64,000 bases of DNA from positions 1-64,000 of the forward strand of contig JAGAQV010000016.1 in NCBI GenBank assembly GCA_017622555.1, in the 5' to 3' direction. Under the pieces are notes generated by a model. It did no database searches. It saw only the letters and a list, made by a program, of their open reading frames with translations, and was not told where the DNA came from. Numbering within the stretch: position 1 is the first letter of the stretch; each line of letters starts with the position of its first letter. Positions 54,104-62,104 of the stretch are shown one piece after another. A program made the position numbers and the translations under genes. The DNA comes from Clostridia bacterium (GTDB lineage Bacteria > Bacillota > Clostridia > Oscillospirales > Acutalibacteraceae).

Positions 54104-55672
54104 ATGCAATTTACATCTATAAGCTTTTTGGCGTTTGCAGGCTTATTGCTTTTAATTTATTATATAGTGCCAAAAAAGCTGCAGTGGGTAATACTTCTTA
54201 TAGCAAGCTATATATTTTACTTATCGGCGGGGCTTGAGTATTTATTCTTTATTGTTTTCACAACAATAACGACTTACATAGCATCAAGAATAATTGATTC
54301 ACGTCTTGCAAAGCAAAAGCTTTATTTAGCTGAGCATAAGGAAGAACTTTCCCGCGAGGAAAAAAAGGAATATAAGGATAAAATAAAGAAGAAAAATCAA
54401 ATAGCCTTGGTTGTTTATTTGGTTCTCAACTTCGGTGTTTTAGCTGTTTGCAAGGGACTTCTTATTGTGCCCTTTAATCAAATGGCAACAAATACCGTTC
54501 TCGGTTTTCTTTCTTTAGGCCTTCCGCTTGGCATTTCGTTTTATATGTTCCAATCGGTCGGATACGTTGTTGATATACACCGTGGTGTTGTAAGGGCAGA
54601 AAAGAATTTCTTTAAAGTCACCTTGTTTGTAAGCTTTTTTCCACAGCTGGTGCAGGGCCCTATCAGCAAATTTTCTCAGCTTGCGCCACAGCTTTTTTCA
54701 GAACACAGCTTTGACGGTAAAAAGCTTTCTTACGGACTTCAAAGAATTCTTTGGGGCTTCTTTAAAAAGCTTGTCATAGCTGATCGTATTGCTGCGGCTG
54801 TAGGTGCGCTCAAGGCTCCCGAATATGAGGGAATGGGCTTTTTGCTTTTGGCAACGTTTTATGCCGTGCAAATTTATGCCGACTTCACGGGTGGAATTGA
54901 TGTTGCAATAGGTCTTGGGGAAGCTTTCGGTATTCAAATGACCGAAAATTTTGTACGACCGTTCTTTTCCAAAAACATTGCGGAATATTGGCGCAGGTGG
55001 CATATATCTCTTGGTGAATGGATGAAGGATTATATTTTCTATCCGCTTTCGGTATCACAGCCAATGCGTAAGCTTTCAAAGTTCACCTATAAAAATATGG
55101 GTAATTTAGGTAAAAGAATACCTGTTTATATTGCATCAATTATTACTTGGTTTGCAACAGGTATATGGCATGGCTTTTCACCCAACTTTATCGTTTGGGG
55201 TATGCTTAACTGCTTTTTTATAGTATTATCGGAAGAGCTTATGCCGTTATATGCTAAATTCCACGCCCGCTTTGGTTTAAAGGATAAAAAAATATACGGC
55301 CTTTTTGAAATGGCTCGTATGTTTACCCTTATGAATTTAATTAGAATAAGTGATTTGTTCCCAAACGTATCACTTTATTTTTCAAAGCTTTTATCCCTTG
55401 TGACAAACCCCGATATTTCGGTGCTGTGGGATGGAAGACTGTTAAACTTGGGCTTGACCGGTCTTGATTACGGTATTATCGGTTTTGGCATATTAGTAAT
55501 GCTAACGGTTAGCATTATTGGTGAGAAAAAAGGCTCGGTCAGGGATTTGTTATCTCAAAAGCCCGCCGTTTTAAGATATGCGCTGATAATTGCGCTTTTA
55601 ATTATCACGCTTTTAGTGGGCAGCTACGGTATAGGCTATAACGCAAGTAATTTTATTTATAATCAATTTTAG
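54104..55672 (+). CDS. MBOAT-family acyltransferase, DltB-like
   Basis: The 522-residue protein has about eleven membrane segments. It carries the MBOAT features PISKFSQLAPQLF, EYWRRWHISLGEWMKDYIFYP with His300, and ATGIWHGFSPNFIVWG with the catalytic His356. DltB and AlgI-type members move an acyl or aminoacyl group across or at the membrane to an outside polymer. Between the carrier gene and the SGNH gene it fits the DltB role. A charged insert near residues 85-115 (rich in Lys and Glu) is probably cytosolic. Confidence 0.9.
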   Translation: MQFTSISFLAFAGLLLLIYYIVPKKLQWVILLIASYIFYLSAGLEYLFFIVFTTITTYIASRIIDSRLAKQKLYLAEHKEELSREEKKEYKDKIKKKNQIALVVYLVLNFGVLAVCKGLLIVPFNQMATNTVLGFLSLGLPLGISFYMFQSVGYVVDIHRGVVRAEKNFFKVTLFVSFFPQLVQGPISKFSQLAPQLFSEHSFDGKKLSYGLQRILWGFFKKLVIADRIAAAVGALKAPEYEGMGFLLLATFYAVQIYADFTGGIDVAIGLGEAFGIQMTENFVRPFFSKNIAEYWRRWHISLGEWMKDYIFYPLSVSQPMRKLSKFTYKNMGNLGKRIPVYIASIITWFATGIWHGFSPNFIVWGMLNCFFIVLSEELMPLYAKFHARFGLKDKKIYGLFEMARMFTLMNLIRISDLFPNVSLYFSKLLSLVTNPDISVLWDGRLLNLGLTGLDYGIIGFGILVMLTVSIIGEKKGSVRDLLSQKPAVLRYALIIALLIITLLVGSYGIGYNASNFIYNQF

Positions 55673-55681
55673 GAGTTAGTC

Positions 55682-56755
55682 GTGAAAAAGAAAAACGTAA
55701 TGGGTATTTGTACCGCTGTTTGCATTTGCCTGTTAATTTTGTGGCTTCTTCAGGCTTTATTAATGCCCAAATATATGAGCGAAAGTCAAGAAGGAGCGCT
55801 TATTGCTGAATATTATGACGAAGCCGGCGGGAATGACGTTATTTTCATAGGCGACTGTGAGGTTTACGAAAACTTTTCTCCCATAACTCTTTATGAGGAA
55901 TATGGAATCACGTCGTATATTCGTGGCAGTGCGCAGCAGCTTATCTGGCAGTCTTATTATCTTATGGAGGAAACATTTAAATACGAAACCCCAAAGGTAA
56001 TGGTTTTTAACGTGCTTTCTATGAAGTATGACACACCCGAAAGCACAGGCAATTTAAAACACCGTGAAGCATACAACCGTATGAACTTAGACGGTATGCG
56101 ATGGTCAATGTCAAAATGGAATTCAATATCCGCTTCCCTTACGGAAGAAGAAAAGGAATGGGGCGGAAACTGGAGCTATATCTTCCCGATTTTAAGATAT
56201 CACGACCGATGGTCGCAGCTAAGCTCGGAAGACTTTAAATACATTTTTAAGCGTGATGAGGTTTCAGATAACGGCTATTTAATGCAGGTTAACGTAAAGC
56301 CCGTTACCTCGGAACACGTTGAAAAGCCGATAGCTGATTATCAGTTTTCCGAAAACTGTTGGGAATATCTTGACGCAATGAAGGAGCTTTGTGAAAAGCA
56401 CTCAACTAAGCTTGTTCTTATTAAGGCGCCATCGCTTTCACCGGTTTGGTGGGATCAATGGGATGCTCAAATCGAAGAATATGCAAAGAAAAACGGGCTT
56501 CTTTACATTAACTTCCTTGACTATCAACAGGAAATCGGTATTGATTGGAACACCGACACCTATGATACGGGTCTTCATCTTAATGTTTATGGGGCTGAAA
56601 AGCTTTCCTCCTATTTTGGCAAAATTCTCAAAGACGAATACGACTTAGAAGACCATAGAAACAACGAGGATATGAGTAGTCAATGGACGAAAAAGGTAAA
56701 CAGCTATAACGAAAGAAAGAAATTACTCGAAGATATAAGAGACAATAAAAACTAA
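55682..56755 (+). CDS. Membrane-anchored SGNH-like protein, DltD-like position
   Basis: The 357-residue protein has one N-terminal anchor (about 7-28) and an outside domain of SGNH shape. The first motif reads IFIGDCEVYENF, so Cys59 replaces the usual nucleophilic Ser. The third motif, DTGLHLN, keeps Asp295 and His299. It sits right after the MBOAT gene, like DltD, and may accept the amino acid in transit or hand it to the polymer. A Cys nucleophile would make a thioester intermediate, or the protein may be non-catalytic. It starts with GTG at 55682, seven bases after AGGAG. Confidence 0.82.
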   Translation: MKKKNVMGICTAVCICLLILWLLQALLMPKYMSESQEGALIAEYYDEAGGNDVIFIGDCEVYENFSPITLYEEYGITSYIRGSAQQLIWQSYYLMEETFKYETPKVMVFNVLSMKYDTPESTGNLKHREAYNRMNLDGMRWSMSKWNSISASLTEEEKEWGGNWSYIFPILRYHDRWSQLSSEDFKYIFKRDEVSDNGYLMQVNVKPVTSEHVEKPIADYQFSENCWEYLDAMKELCEKHSTKLVLIKAPSLSPVWWDQWDAQIEEYAKKNGLLYINFLDYQQEIGIDWNTDTYDTGLHLNVYGAEKLSSYFGKILKDEYDLEDHRNNEDMSSQWTKKVNSYNERKKLLEDIRDNKN

Positions 56756-56767
56756 GAGGGTACAATT

Positions 56768-57277
56768 ATGAAAAAAAGCATTGTTTTAGCGGTTATTATT
56801 TGTATTATGGCAATTGTTTTTGCAGGCTGTGGCGGACAAAGCACCAACACAGGTTCTTCCGATGGCAAAAACAACGAGCCTACGCTCAGCTTTACGGTTA
56901 ATGGAACAAAGGTAGAGCTTGGTGTTGACGCAACCGACATTTTAAAGTCTTTGGGTGAGCCCAAAAGCGTAACCGAGGAGGCTTCCTGTGCATTTGAAGG
57001 TTTGGATAAAACCTATTTTTACGGAAACTTCTATCTTACAACATATCCAAACGGTGATAAGGAAAACATTTACAGCTGTTGGTTTGTTGATGATTCGCTT
57101 TCGACCGATGAAAACATTTATATAGGTGCAACCAAGGCTGAGGTTGAGTCGGCTTACGGTGCAGAAAGCTTTAACGGCAATAATGCTTACGTTATTAAAA
57201 AAGGCGCAAGTATGCTCACCATTATTATTGAAGATGATTGCGTGTCGGCAATTACCTATGATGCTATTATTGATTAA
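56768..57277 (+). CDS. Lipoprotein of unknown function
   Basis: The 169-residue product has a signal ending in the lipobox IVFAGC (Cys21), a short Gly/Ser/Asn linker, and a small domain with LSFTVNGTKVELGVDATDIL and GATKAEVESAYG segments. The latter recalls short repeat folds found in several outside lipoproteins, but I do not recognise the family. It is the last gene of the dlt-like operon, 12 bases after the SGNH gene. It may help at the wall side of that pathway. Confidence 0.8.
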   Translation: MKKSIVLAVIICIMAIVFAGCGGQSTNTGSSDGKNNEPTLSFTVNGTKVELGVDATDILKSLGEPKSVTEEASCAFEGLDKTYFYGNFYLTTYPNGDKENIYSCWFVDDSLSTDENIYIGATKAEVESAYGAESFNGNNAYVIKKGASMLTIIIEDDCVSAITYDAIID

Positions 57278-57686
57278 AAAATAAAACCAGTCACATTTAA
57301 GTGTGATGTCCTTAACGTAGAATTTGAAATTTCATTTAATCCTTGTTAAGAACCAGCATCGCATTTGTATGTACAAATACACTTGGGCGGTAGCCCAAAC
57401 CCACAGAAGCAGAAAAAGAGAAGATTCGTTTTAATTACGAGTCTTCTCTTTCTTTTGTCTGTAAGTGATATGCTGACTAAAGTCAGCGTGATATTTTCGC
57501 TTTGCGAAAGTGATATTAAGTCCTTTGGACTTAGTGATATTCTATTCGCCCCTAAACTTGCGAAGCAAATATCACTCGGTGTAAGCCGAATAACACTGCG
57601 TAGCAATAGAACTCGCCGTAGGCGAATAGAGTTGCGTGATACTCCGCTTGGAGTATCACGCATATTGGTGACTGGTTTTTATTTTA
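57276..57686. repeat. Nested palindromic element with CCAGTCAC terminal inverted repeats
   Basis: The outer arms are AAAATAAAACCAGTCAC (57278-57294) and GTGACTGGTTTTTATTTT (57668-57685). The left part has AGAGAAGA..TCTTCTCT with T tracts, a terminator-like hairpin (about 57416-57450). The right part is a chain of small hairpins separated by GTGATAT at 57465, 57488, 57510 and 57534, then its complement ATATCAC at 57569. The hairpins are GCTGACT/AGTCAGC, TTTCGC/GCGAAA, TAAGTCC/GGACTTA, TTGC/GCAA, TCGCC/GGCGA and GCGTGATACTCC/GGAGTATCACGC. No gene is supported. It ends eight bases before udk. Confidence 0.85.
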
Positions 57687-57693
57687 AGTGAAA

Positions 57694-58317
57694 TTATAAT
57701 TTTTCGTATCTTTTTAATATTCGTTCAATTTGGTTTTTAACCAAAATAAAGGCCTGCTCATTTTTGCCGCCGTTTAAAATAATGTCGGCAAAAATTTTCG
57801 TAGGCTTAACGTATGTGTTGTGCATGGGCTTCACAGTGGTTAAATATTGATCAATAACACTGTCAAGGTCACGCCCACGTTCTTGCATATCTCGTTTGGC
57901 ACGGCGTAAAATACGCTCGTCAGCATCGGTTTCAACATAAATTTTAAGGTCCATACAATCGCGCAAGGCAGGGTCGTGGAAAATTAAAATACCGTCAATT
58001 AAGATAATTGGGCGGGGCTGGATTTCGGTAACTTTGTGACTGCGGGTGTGCTGTGAAAAATCATACACGGGGCAAAGCGCCGTCTTGCCGTTTTTAAGCT
58101 CTTCCAAATGGCGCACCATAAGGTCAAATTCCAATGCTTCGGGTGCATCATAGTTAAGATGCGCTCTTTTTTCAAGTGGCAATTCATCGTGCGGCAGGTA
58201 GTAATTGTCACAGCTTATAAGTGAAATATGGTCGGGAAAGGCTTCCTTCAAACGCTGTGCAAAGGTTGATTTACCTGAACCGCTGCCACCTGCAATACCG
58301 ATAATGTATGGTTTCAT
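57694..58317 (-). CDS. udk: Uridine kinase
   Basis: The 207-residue enzyme phosphorylates uridine and cytidine in pyrimidine salvage. It has a P-loop GIAGGSGSGKSTFAQ (near residues 7-21), ISCDNYYLPHDEL (near 34-46) and NYDAPEALEFDLM. TAGGAGCGC precedes the ATG. Its promoter lies in the remnant of a lost gene, and its 3' end abuts the nested palindromic element, whose hairpins may act as its terminator. Confidence 0.94.
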   Translation of the reverse strand: MKPYIIGIAGGSGSGKSTFAQRLKEAFPDHISLISCDNYYLPHDELPLEKRAHLNYDAPEALEFDLMVRHLEELKNGKTALCPVYDFSQHTRSHKVTEIQPRPIILIDGILIFHDPALRDCMDLKIYVETDADERILRRAKRDMQERGRDLDSVIDQYLTTVKPMHNTYVKPTKIFADIILNGGKNEQAFILVKNQIERILKRYEKL

Positions 58318-58360
58318 ATTATGCGCTCCTAATAAATTTTTAACTTTCCTATACGCAATT

Positions 58361-58390
58361 ATTATATATTAGAAGGCGCAGGGGTGTCAA
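58361..58390 (-). promoter_or_regulatory. Promoter of udk
   Basis: On the minus strand TTGACA (58390-58385), 18 bases, TATAAT (58366-58361). It lies inside the 3' end of the MATE gene remnant. Confidence 0.75.
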
Positions 58391-58575
58391 GCGGCTGAGC
58401 GTTTTTTTCTTGCCTTTCAAGCTCTTTATATTCGGGGGTTTTCCATTTGCCTGTAAAATACACTATGGTTGCAAAAATTACTTCGGTAATATAAGCGCCG
58501 CTTAACGCAATATATATACCGTAGATTTTCAAATCTTGATGTAAAACAGCAAACTTAACGGTTAATGCCTTTAAT
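58362..58575 (-). pseudogene. 3' remnant of a MATE-family efflux gene
   Basis: The minus strand reads about 70 codons ending at 58362, including FAVLHQDLKIYGIYI, SGAYITEVIFATIVYF and TGKWKTPEYKELE. This matches the last membrane helices and tail of MATE-type exporters. Upstream a stop closes the frame near 58576, where unrelated sequence begins. Only the C-terminus is left, so the gene is dead. Confidence 0.7.
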
Positions 58576-58656
58576 TATGGCGGTCGATATATTCGTATTC
58601 ACGGCACCAAGGGTGAGTTAATGGCTCATATGTTCGGTACGGAATTTAACTTTTAA
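58560..58656 (+). pseudogene. 3' remnant of a Gfo/Idh/MocA-type oxidoreductase gene
   Basis: The plus strand reads TVNAFNYGGRYIRIHGTKGE and then LMAHMFGTEFNF before TAA at 58654-58656. The GGRYIRIHGTKGEL pattern is typical of the C-terminal part of these sugar dehydrogenases. There is no upstream domain. It abuts the MATE remnant, so a deletion probably fused two gene ends. Confidence 0.6.
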
Positions 58657-58688
58657 ACACCTGTTTGGGTAATACCAAATAGGTGTTT
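58655..58688 (+). terminator. Terminator after the oxidoreductase remnant
   Basis: AAACACCT..TTTGG / CCAAA..AGGTGTTT stem overlapping the remnant stop codon, followed by TTG-rich sequence. Confidence 0.75.
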
Positions 58689-58777
58689 TGTATTGCTTTT
58701 TTATGAGCTCTATGGTAAAATTTTGAATGTAGGGTTTTAATAACCAATTTTTAAGTATATTTTTTGGGGGGCTAAAA

Positions 58778-59752
58778 ATGGAAAAATCGGGCGGAAAATT
58801 GTTTTTAAACATAGTTAAAATACTGCTAAGCATATTTTTAAGCGGATTGTTTGTAATAATGGCATTTGTATTTCCTGTTTATTATGCGGCCGCAGGTATT
58901 GTTAAACCTAATAACATTGCAAAGGTTGTTCAAAATATTGACTATGTTGAAATTTTGAAGGAATCTGAAGAATTTAATGCCGCAATGGATGAATTGGGCT
59001 TGGAAACCGATACGGTTGATGAAATCATAAAAAGTGATGCGGTTGGCAATTTTCTTGAAGGCTTTGCTGATATTGTGACCGATACCGTGACAGATGACAG
59101 TGCAGAGGACTTTAGCATAAAGCATATAAAGGAATTGGCTGACGACCACATTGACGAAATTACCGTGGTTTTAGAAAAACAGCTTGATAAACCGATAAAA
59201 ACAGAGGATGTACAAAACATTTTAAACGGAATGTTAGATGATAATGCTGATAAGATTGAATCTGCCGTAGCGAATTTTACTTCTGATAATCCTGCCGCAA
59301 ATGTTTATAAAACGGTACAAAAATCCTTAACACTTCCCGCAATTATAATTGTTACTTTAATCGAAATTATAATTTTGGGATTAATATATCTTTTGGGCAC
59401 TAAAAAGTATGGCGGATTAATTTGGATTTCGGTTGATTCGGGTATAGTTTTACTGCTTCTTGCGGTGGTGACTGTTATTGTAAATAGCGGTCTTGTAAAC
59501 ACCTTAATTGACGGTATGCCAAGCTTTGTTTCAAACATTGCCGTTTCAGCGTTGGGTGTAATTACAAGTAAGCTTTTAATTGCAATGGCGGTTTTATTAA
59601 TTATTGTTGGTGCTTCAATTACAGCGTTTATTTTTTTAAGGAAAAGAGCAAAGCGCAAATTGGCCGCCGTAGTTGTAGATGAAGCCTCTACAGTTGAGGA
59701 AGCTCCCGCAGCAGACGAAGCCGAAATTACTGATGAAGCTATAACCGAATAA
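58778..59752 (+). CDS. Multi-pass membrane protein of unknown function
   Basis: The 324-residue protein has one N-terminal membrane helix (about 12-38) and an outside-facing acidic helical region (about 40-185) rich in Asp, Glu, Ile and Lys. Three more helices follow (about 190-212, 218-240 and 265-288), then a short basic stretch KRAKRK and a low-complexity Ala/Glu/Asp tail. The layout suggests a membrane sensor or a scaffold. I do not recognise the family. GGGGGG lies before the ATG, and a terminator follows, so it is monocistronic. Confidence 0.75.
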   Translation: MEKSGGKLFLNIVKILLSIFLSGLFVIMAFVFPVYYAAAGIVKPNNIAKVVQNIDYVEILKESEEFNAAMDELGLETDTVDEIIKSDAVGNFLEGFADIVTDTVTDDSAEDFSIKHIKELADDHIDEITVVLEKQLDKPIKTEDVQNILNGMLDDNADKIESAVANFTSDNPAANVYKTVQKSLTLPAIIIVTLIEIIILGLIYLLGTKKYGGLIWISVDSGIVLLLLAVVTVIVNSGLVNTLIDGMPSFVSNIAVSALGVITSKLLIAMAVLLIIVGASITAFIFLRKRAKRKLAAVVVDEASTVEEAPAADEAEITDEAITE

Positions 59753-59770
59753 GACTTATACTAAAAATAG

Positions 59771-59796
59771 ACCGACCGCTTTAAAATGTGGTCGGT
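59771..59796 (+). terminator. Terminator after the membrane protein gene
   Basis: ACCGACC / GGTCGGT with an A/T-rich loop, followed by TTTTG. Confidence 0.8.
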
Positions 59797-59802
59797 TTTG
59801 TG

Positions 59803-59831
59803 TTGCAAAAATTGGGACGTTGTGCTATACT
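59803..59831 (+). promoter_or_regulatory. Promoter of the MFS transporter gene
   Basis: TTGCAA (59803-59808), 17 bases, TATACT (59826-59831) with TGC as an extended -10. Confidence 0.8.
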
Positions 59832-59864
59832 TTGTGGGCAACAAATGTTTTTAGGGGTGTTATT

Positions 59865-61094
59865 ATGTCACCAAAAATTAAAATGCTTAAATACGCCTGT
59901 TATACTGCGAACTTAACAATGTCGGTAGTGGGTAATCTATCACCAGTTTTGTTTTTGACCTTTAGGTCGCTTTACGGTATATCTTATTCGCTTTTAGGGC
60001 TGTTAATTTTAGTAAACTTTGTAACACAACTAACAATTGACCTTATTTTTTCGTTTTTTTCACATAAATTCAATATTCCGAAAACCGTTAAGGCTATACC
60101 CATAATTGCGGCTGGCGGTTTTTTGGTTTATGCTGTGTGGCCGTTTGTTTTTCCTAACAGCGTTTATGTGGGGCTGGTAATTGGCACAATAATTTTTTCC
60201 TTTGCAAGTGGCTTAAATGAAGTGCTTATAAGTCCTGTAATTGCAACAATTCCTTCAGATGACCCCGACCGTGAAATGAGCAAGCTTCATTCGGTTTATG
60301 CTTGGGGCGTTGTGGCTGTTGTGGCAATCAGCACCCTGTTTTTACTTATTTTCGGTAACGAAAATTGGCAATGGCTTGTGGTTGTTTTTATGCTTGTGCC
60401 AATTGCTTCGTCTGTTATGTTTTTTAAAAGCGAAATTCCGCCAATGGAAACACCCGAACGTGTTTCAGGTGTAGTTAAAATGCTTAAAAACGGTGGCGTT
60501 TGGCTTTGTGTGTTAGCTATCTTTTTAGGCGGTGCCGCCGAATGTACCATGGCGCAATGGTGCTCGGGCTATATTGAAAAGGCACTTGGTATTTCGAAAG
60601 TGTGGGGTGACCTTTTAGGTGTGGCAATGTTTGCGCTAATGTTAGGACTTGGTCGCACACTTTACGCAAATCGTGGTAAAAATATTGAAAGGGTTTTAGT
60701 TTTGGGTGCAGTCGGCGCTACTGCTTGTTATTTAGTTGCGGCACTTTCAAGTATTTCGTGGGTTGGCCTTGTGGCTTGCGCATTTACGGGTCTTTGCGTT
60801 TCAATGCTGTGGCCGGGTAATTTGGTTGTGGCGTCCAACCGCTTTACACAGGGTGGTGTATTTATTTACGCTTTAATGGCGGCGGGCGGTGACCTTGGGG
60901 CATCGGTTGCACCTCAATTGGTTGGTGTTATAACCGACTTTATTATTGCTTTTCCAAAAGCGGAAGGCTGGGCGCAAGCCTTAAGCCTTACGCCCGAACA
61001 GCTTGGTATGAAGGCCGGTATGCTTTTCGGCGCAATTTTCCCGCTTTTAGCAATTTTTGTTTACTTAAGGTTTTTGAAAAGTAAAAATAGGTGA
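59865..61094 (+). CDS. Major facilitator superfamily transporter
   Basis: The 409-residue protein has about twelve membrane segments in two halves. The C-terminal half has GLCVSMLWPGNLVVASNRF in parts and GGDLGASVAPQLVGVITD, a pattern seen in sugar-type MFS proteins of the FucP/NarK-like groups. ATG 59865 follows AGGGGTG by six bases; the longer frame from 59820 lies within the promoter and is rejected. The substrate is unknown. A short ORF follows after seven bases. Confidence 0.85.
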   Translation: MSPKIKMLKYACYTANLTMSVVGNLSPVLFLTFRSLYGISYSLLGLLILVNFVTQLTIDLIFSFFSHKFNIPKTVKAIPIIAAGGFLVYAVWPFVFPNSVYVGLVIGTIIFSFASGLNEVLISPVIATIPSDDPDREMSKLHSVYAWGVVAVVAISTLFLLIFGNENWQWLVVVFMLVPIASSVMFFKSEIPPMETPERVSGVVKMLKNGGVWLCVLAIFLGGAAECTMAQWCSGYIEKALGISKVWGDLLGVAMFALMLGLGRTLYANRGKNIERVLVLGAVGATACYLVAALSSISWVGLVACAFTGLCVSMLWPGNLVVASNRFTQGGVFIYALMAAGGDLGASVAPQLVGVITDFIIAFPKAEGWAQALSLTPEQLGMKAGMLFGAIFPLLAIFVYLRFLKSKNR

Positions 61095-61101
61095 TTTTAA
61101 A

Positions 61102-61224
61102 ATGAATAAACCACTTGACCTATATAATAGTGACCGTATTAAGATAGCGGCGCGCCGTGGTATTGCAGGGGCGAATATTCCGTGTAATATCATCCCTGAT
61201 TTTGAAATTGCGCTTAAGGGATAG
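61102..61224 (+). CDS. Short ORF of 40 codons after the MFS gene
   Basis: An ATG at 61102, with AGGTGATT ten bases upstream, opens a 40-codon frame, MNKPLDLYNSDRIKIAARRG then IAGANIPCNIIPDFEIALKG. The composition is like a real protein, and the Shine-Dalgarno and spacing are good. It may be a small protein co-expressed with the transporter, or the truncated start of a lost gene. I do not recognise it. A terminator follows 22 bases later. Confidence 0.5.
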   Translation: MNKPLDLYNSDRIKIAARRGIAGANIPCNIIPDFEIALKG

Positions 61225-61245
61225 AGGCCACAATAAATAATATAA

Positions 61246-61274
61246 AAAACCGTCTTGCAACGCAAGACGGTTTT
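61246..61274. terminator. Shared terminator at 61.25 kb
   Basis: A 13-bp perfect stem AAAACCGTCTTGC / GCAAGACGGTTTT with loop AAC, between convergent units. Confidence 0.92.
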
Positions 61275-61286
61275 GTTGTATATCTT

Positions 61287-62084
61287 TTATTTATCGCATA
61301 AATGCTTTGAAACAAGTATATTGCAAATTATAAGCGCTGCCGCAAATGCACCTTCCGATAAAAATCCAAACATATTGCCGCTGGTTATGTAGGAAACTGC
61401 AGAAAGAATTGAAAGCACGGCAAAAATTATTATCCAAGGCTGTGCTTTATTTACACCTACAAGGTTTTCTTCACCTGCTTCAGCACTTTTGTATATAGAT
61501 TGAATAAGTGCGTGAAGCTTTTTGCGTCCTGCTACGTTTAATATAAGCATTATTATGCCCAGCGCAATTAAAATTGCACCAAGGAACATTGCCATTGCTG
61601 AAATTAAGGCAAGTACTGCGCCTGATACCATAATCATCGGTCCGAGCTCGTCGGTAATAAATTCTTCAATATTTAACCCGCTTAAAAGGGGAAGTCCCAG
61701 CATCATTAATGAATATACAATACCGCAGAGAATAACCAAAACACCAAGAATGTTTTCAATTACGTAAATTGCATAAACCGAACCGCTTATAACCTTAATG
61801 TGCTTGTGTTCAACAACATTTTTTCTGCCGCCAACATAGGTTAGCCAAGCAAAAATTGTTATAAGCAGGGTAAGGGCATTAAAGCCGCCCGAAAGCATGG
61901 TGCAGCCAACACCTGCAGTTAAAAGAATGCACACAACAAAGAACAAATCGTCCTTAATAAAGCTTAATATACGGGGTGTGGGACATACAATCACAGGTTC
62001 ATCGTCACGGGTAGATGGCTTACCGCATTTTGGGCAATAGGCAAAAGCCTTTGTTCTTTCGTAATCACAATGCGGACATTTCAT
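61287..62084 (-). CDS. Zinc-ribbon membrane protein
   Basis: The 265-residue protein starts with a zinc ribbon (CPHCDYERTKAFAYCPKC, residues 3-20). About seven membrane helices follow between residues 40 and 260, with a soluble basic loop near 185-215. Such proteins are common in Firmicutes and have no known activity. It follows ugpQ by 20 bases on the same strand and may share its promoter. Confidence 0.75.
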   Translation of the reverse strand: MKCPHCDYERTKAFAYCPKCGKPSTRDDEPVIVCPTPRILSFIKDDLFFVVCILLTAGVGCTMLSGGFNALTLLITIFAWLTYVGGRKNVVEHKHIKVISGSVYAIYVIENILGVLVILCGIVYSLMMLGLPLLSGLNIEEFITDELGPMIMVSGAVLALISAMAMFLGAILIALGIIMLILNVAGRKKLHALIQSIYKSAEAGEENLVGVNKAQPWIIIFAVLSILSAVSYITSGNMFGFLSEGAFAAALIICNILVSKHLCDK

Positions 62085-62104
62085 ATCTTAAATTCCTCCT
62101 TTAT

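Noticed and set aside
57465-57575. GTGATAT repeats as a CRISPR array
   Set aside because: The repeat is only seven bases, the intervening segments are palindromes of unequal length, and no cas genes are present in the window.
59820-59864. Upstream start for the MFS transporter
   Set aside because: The region contains the promoter -10 box, and ATG 59865 has a good Shine-Dalgarno.
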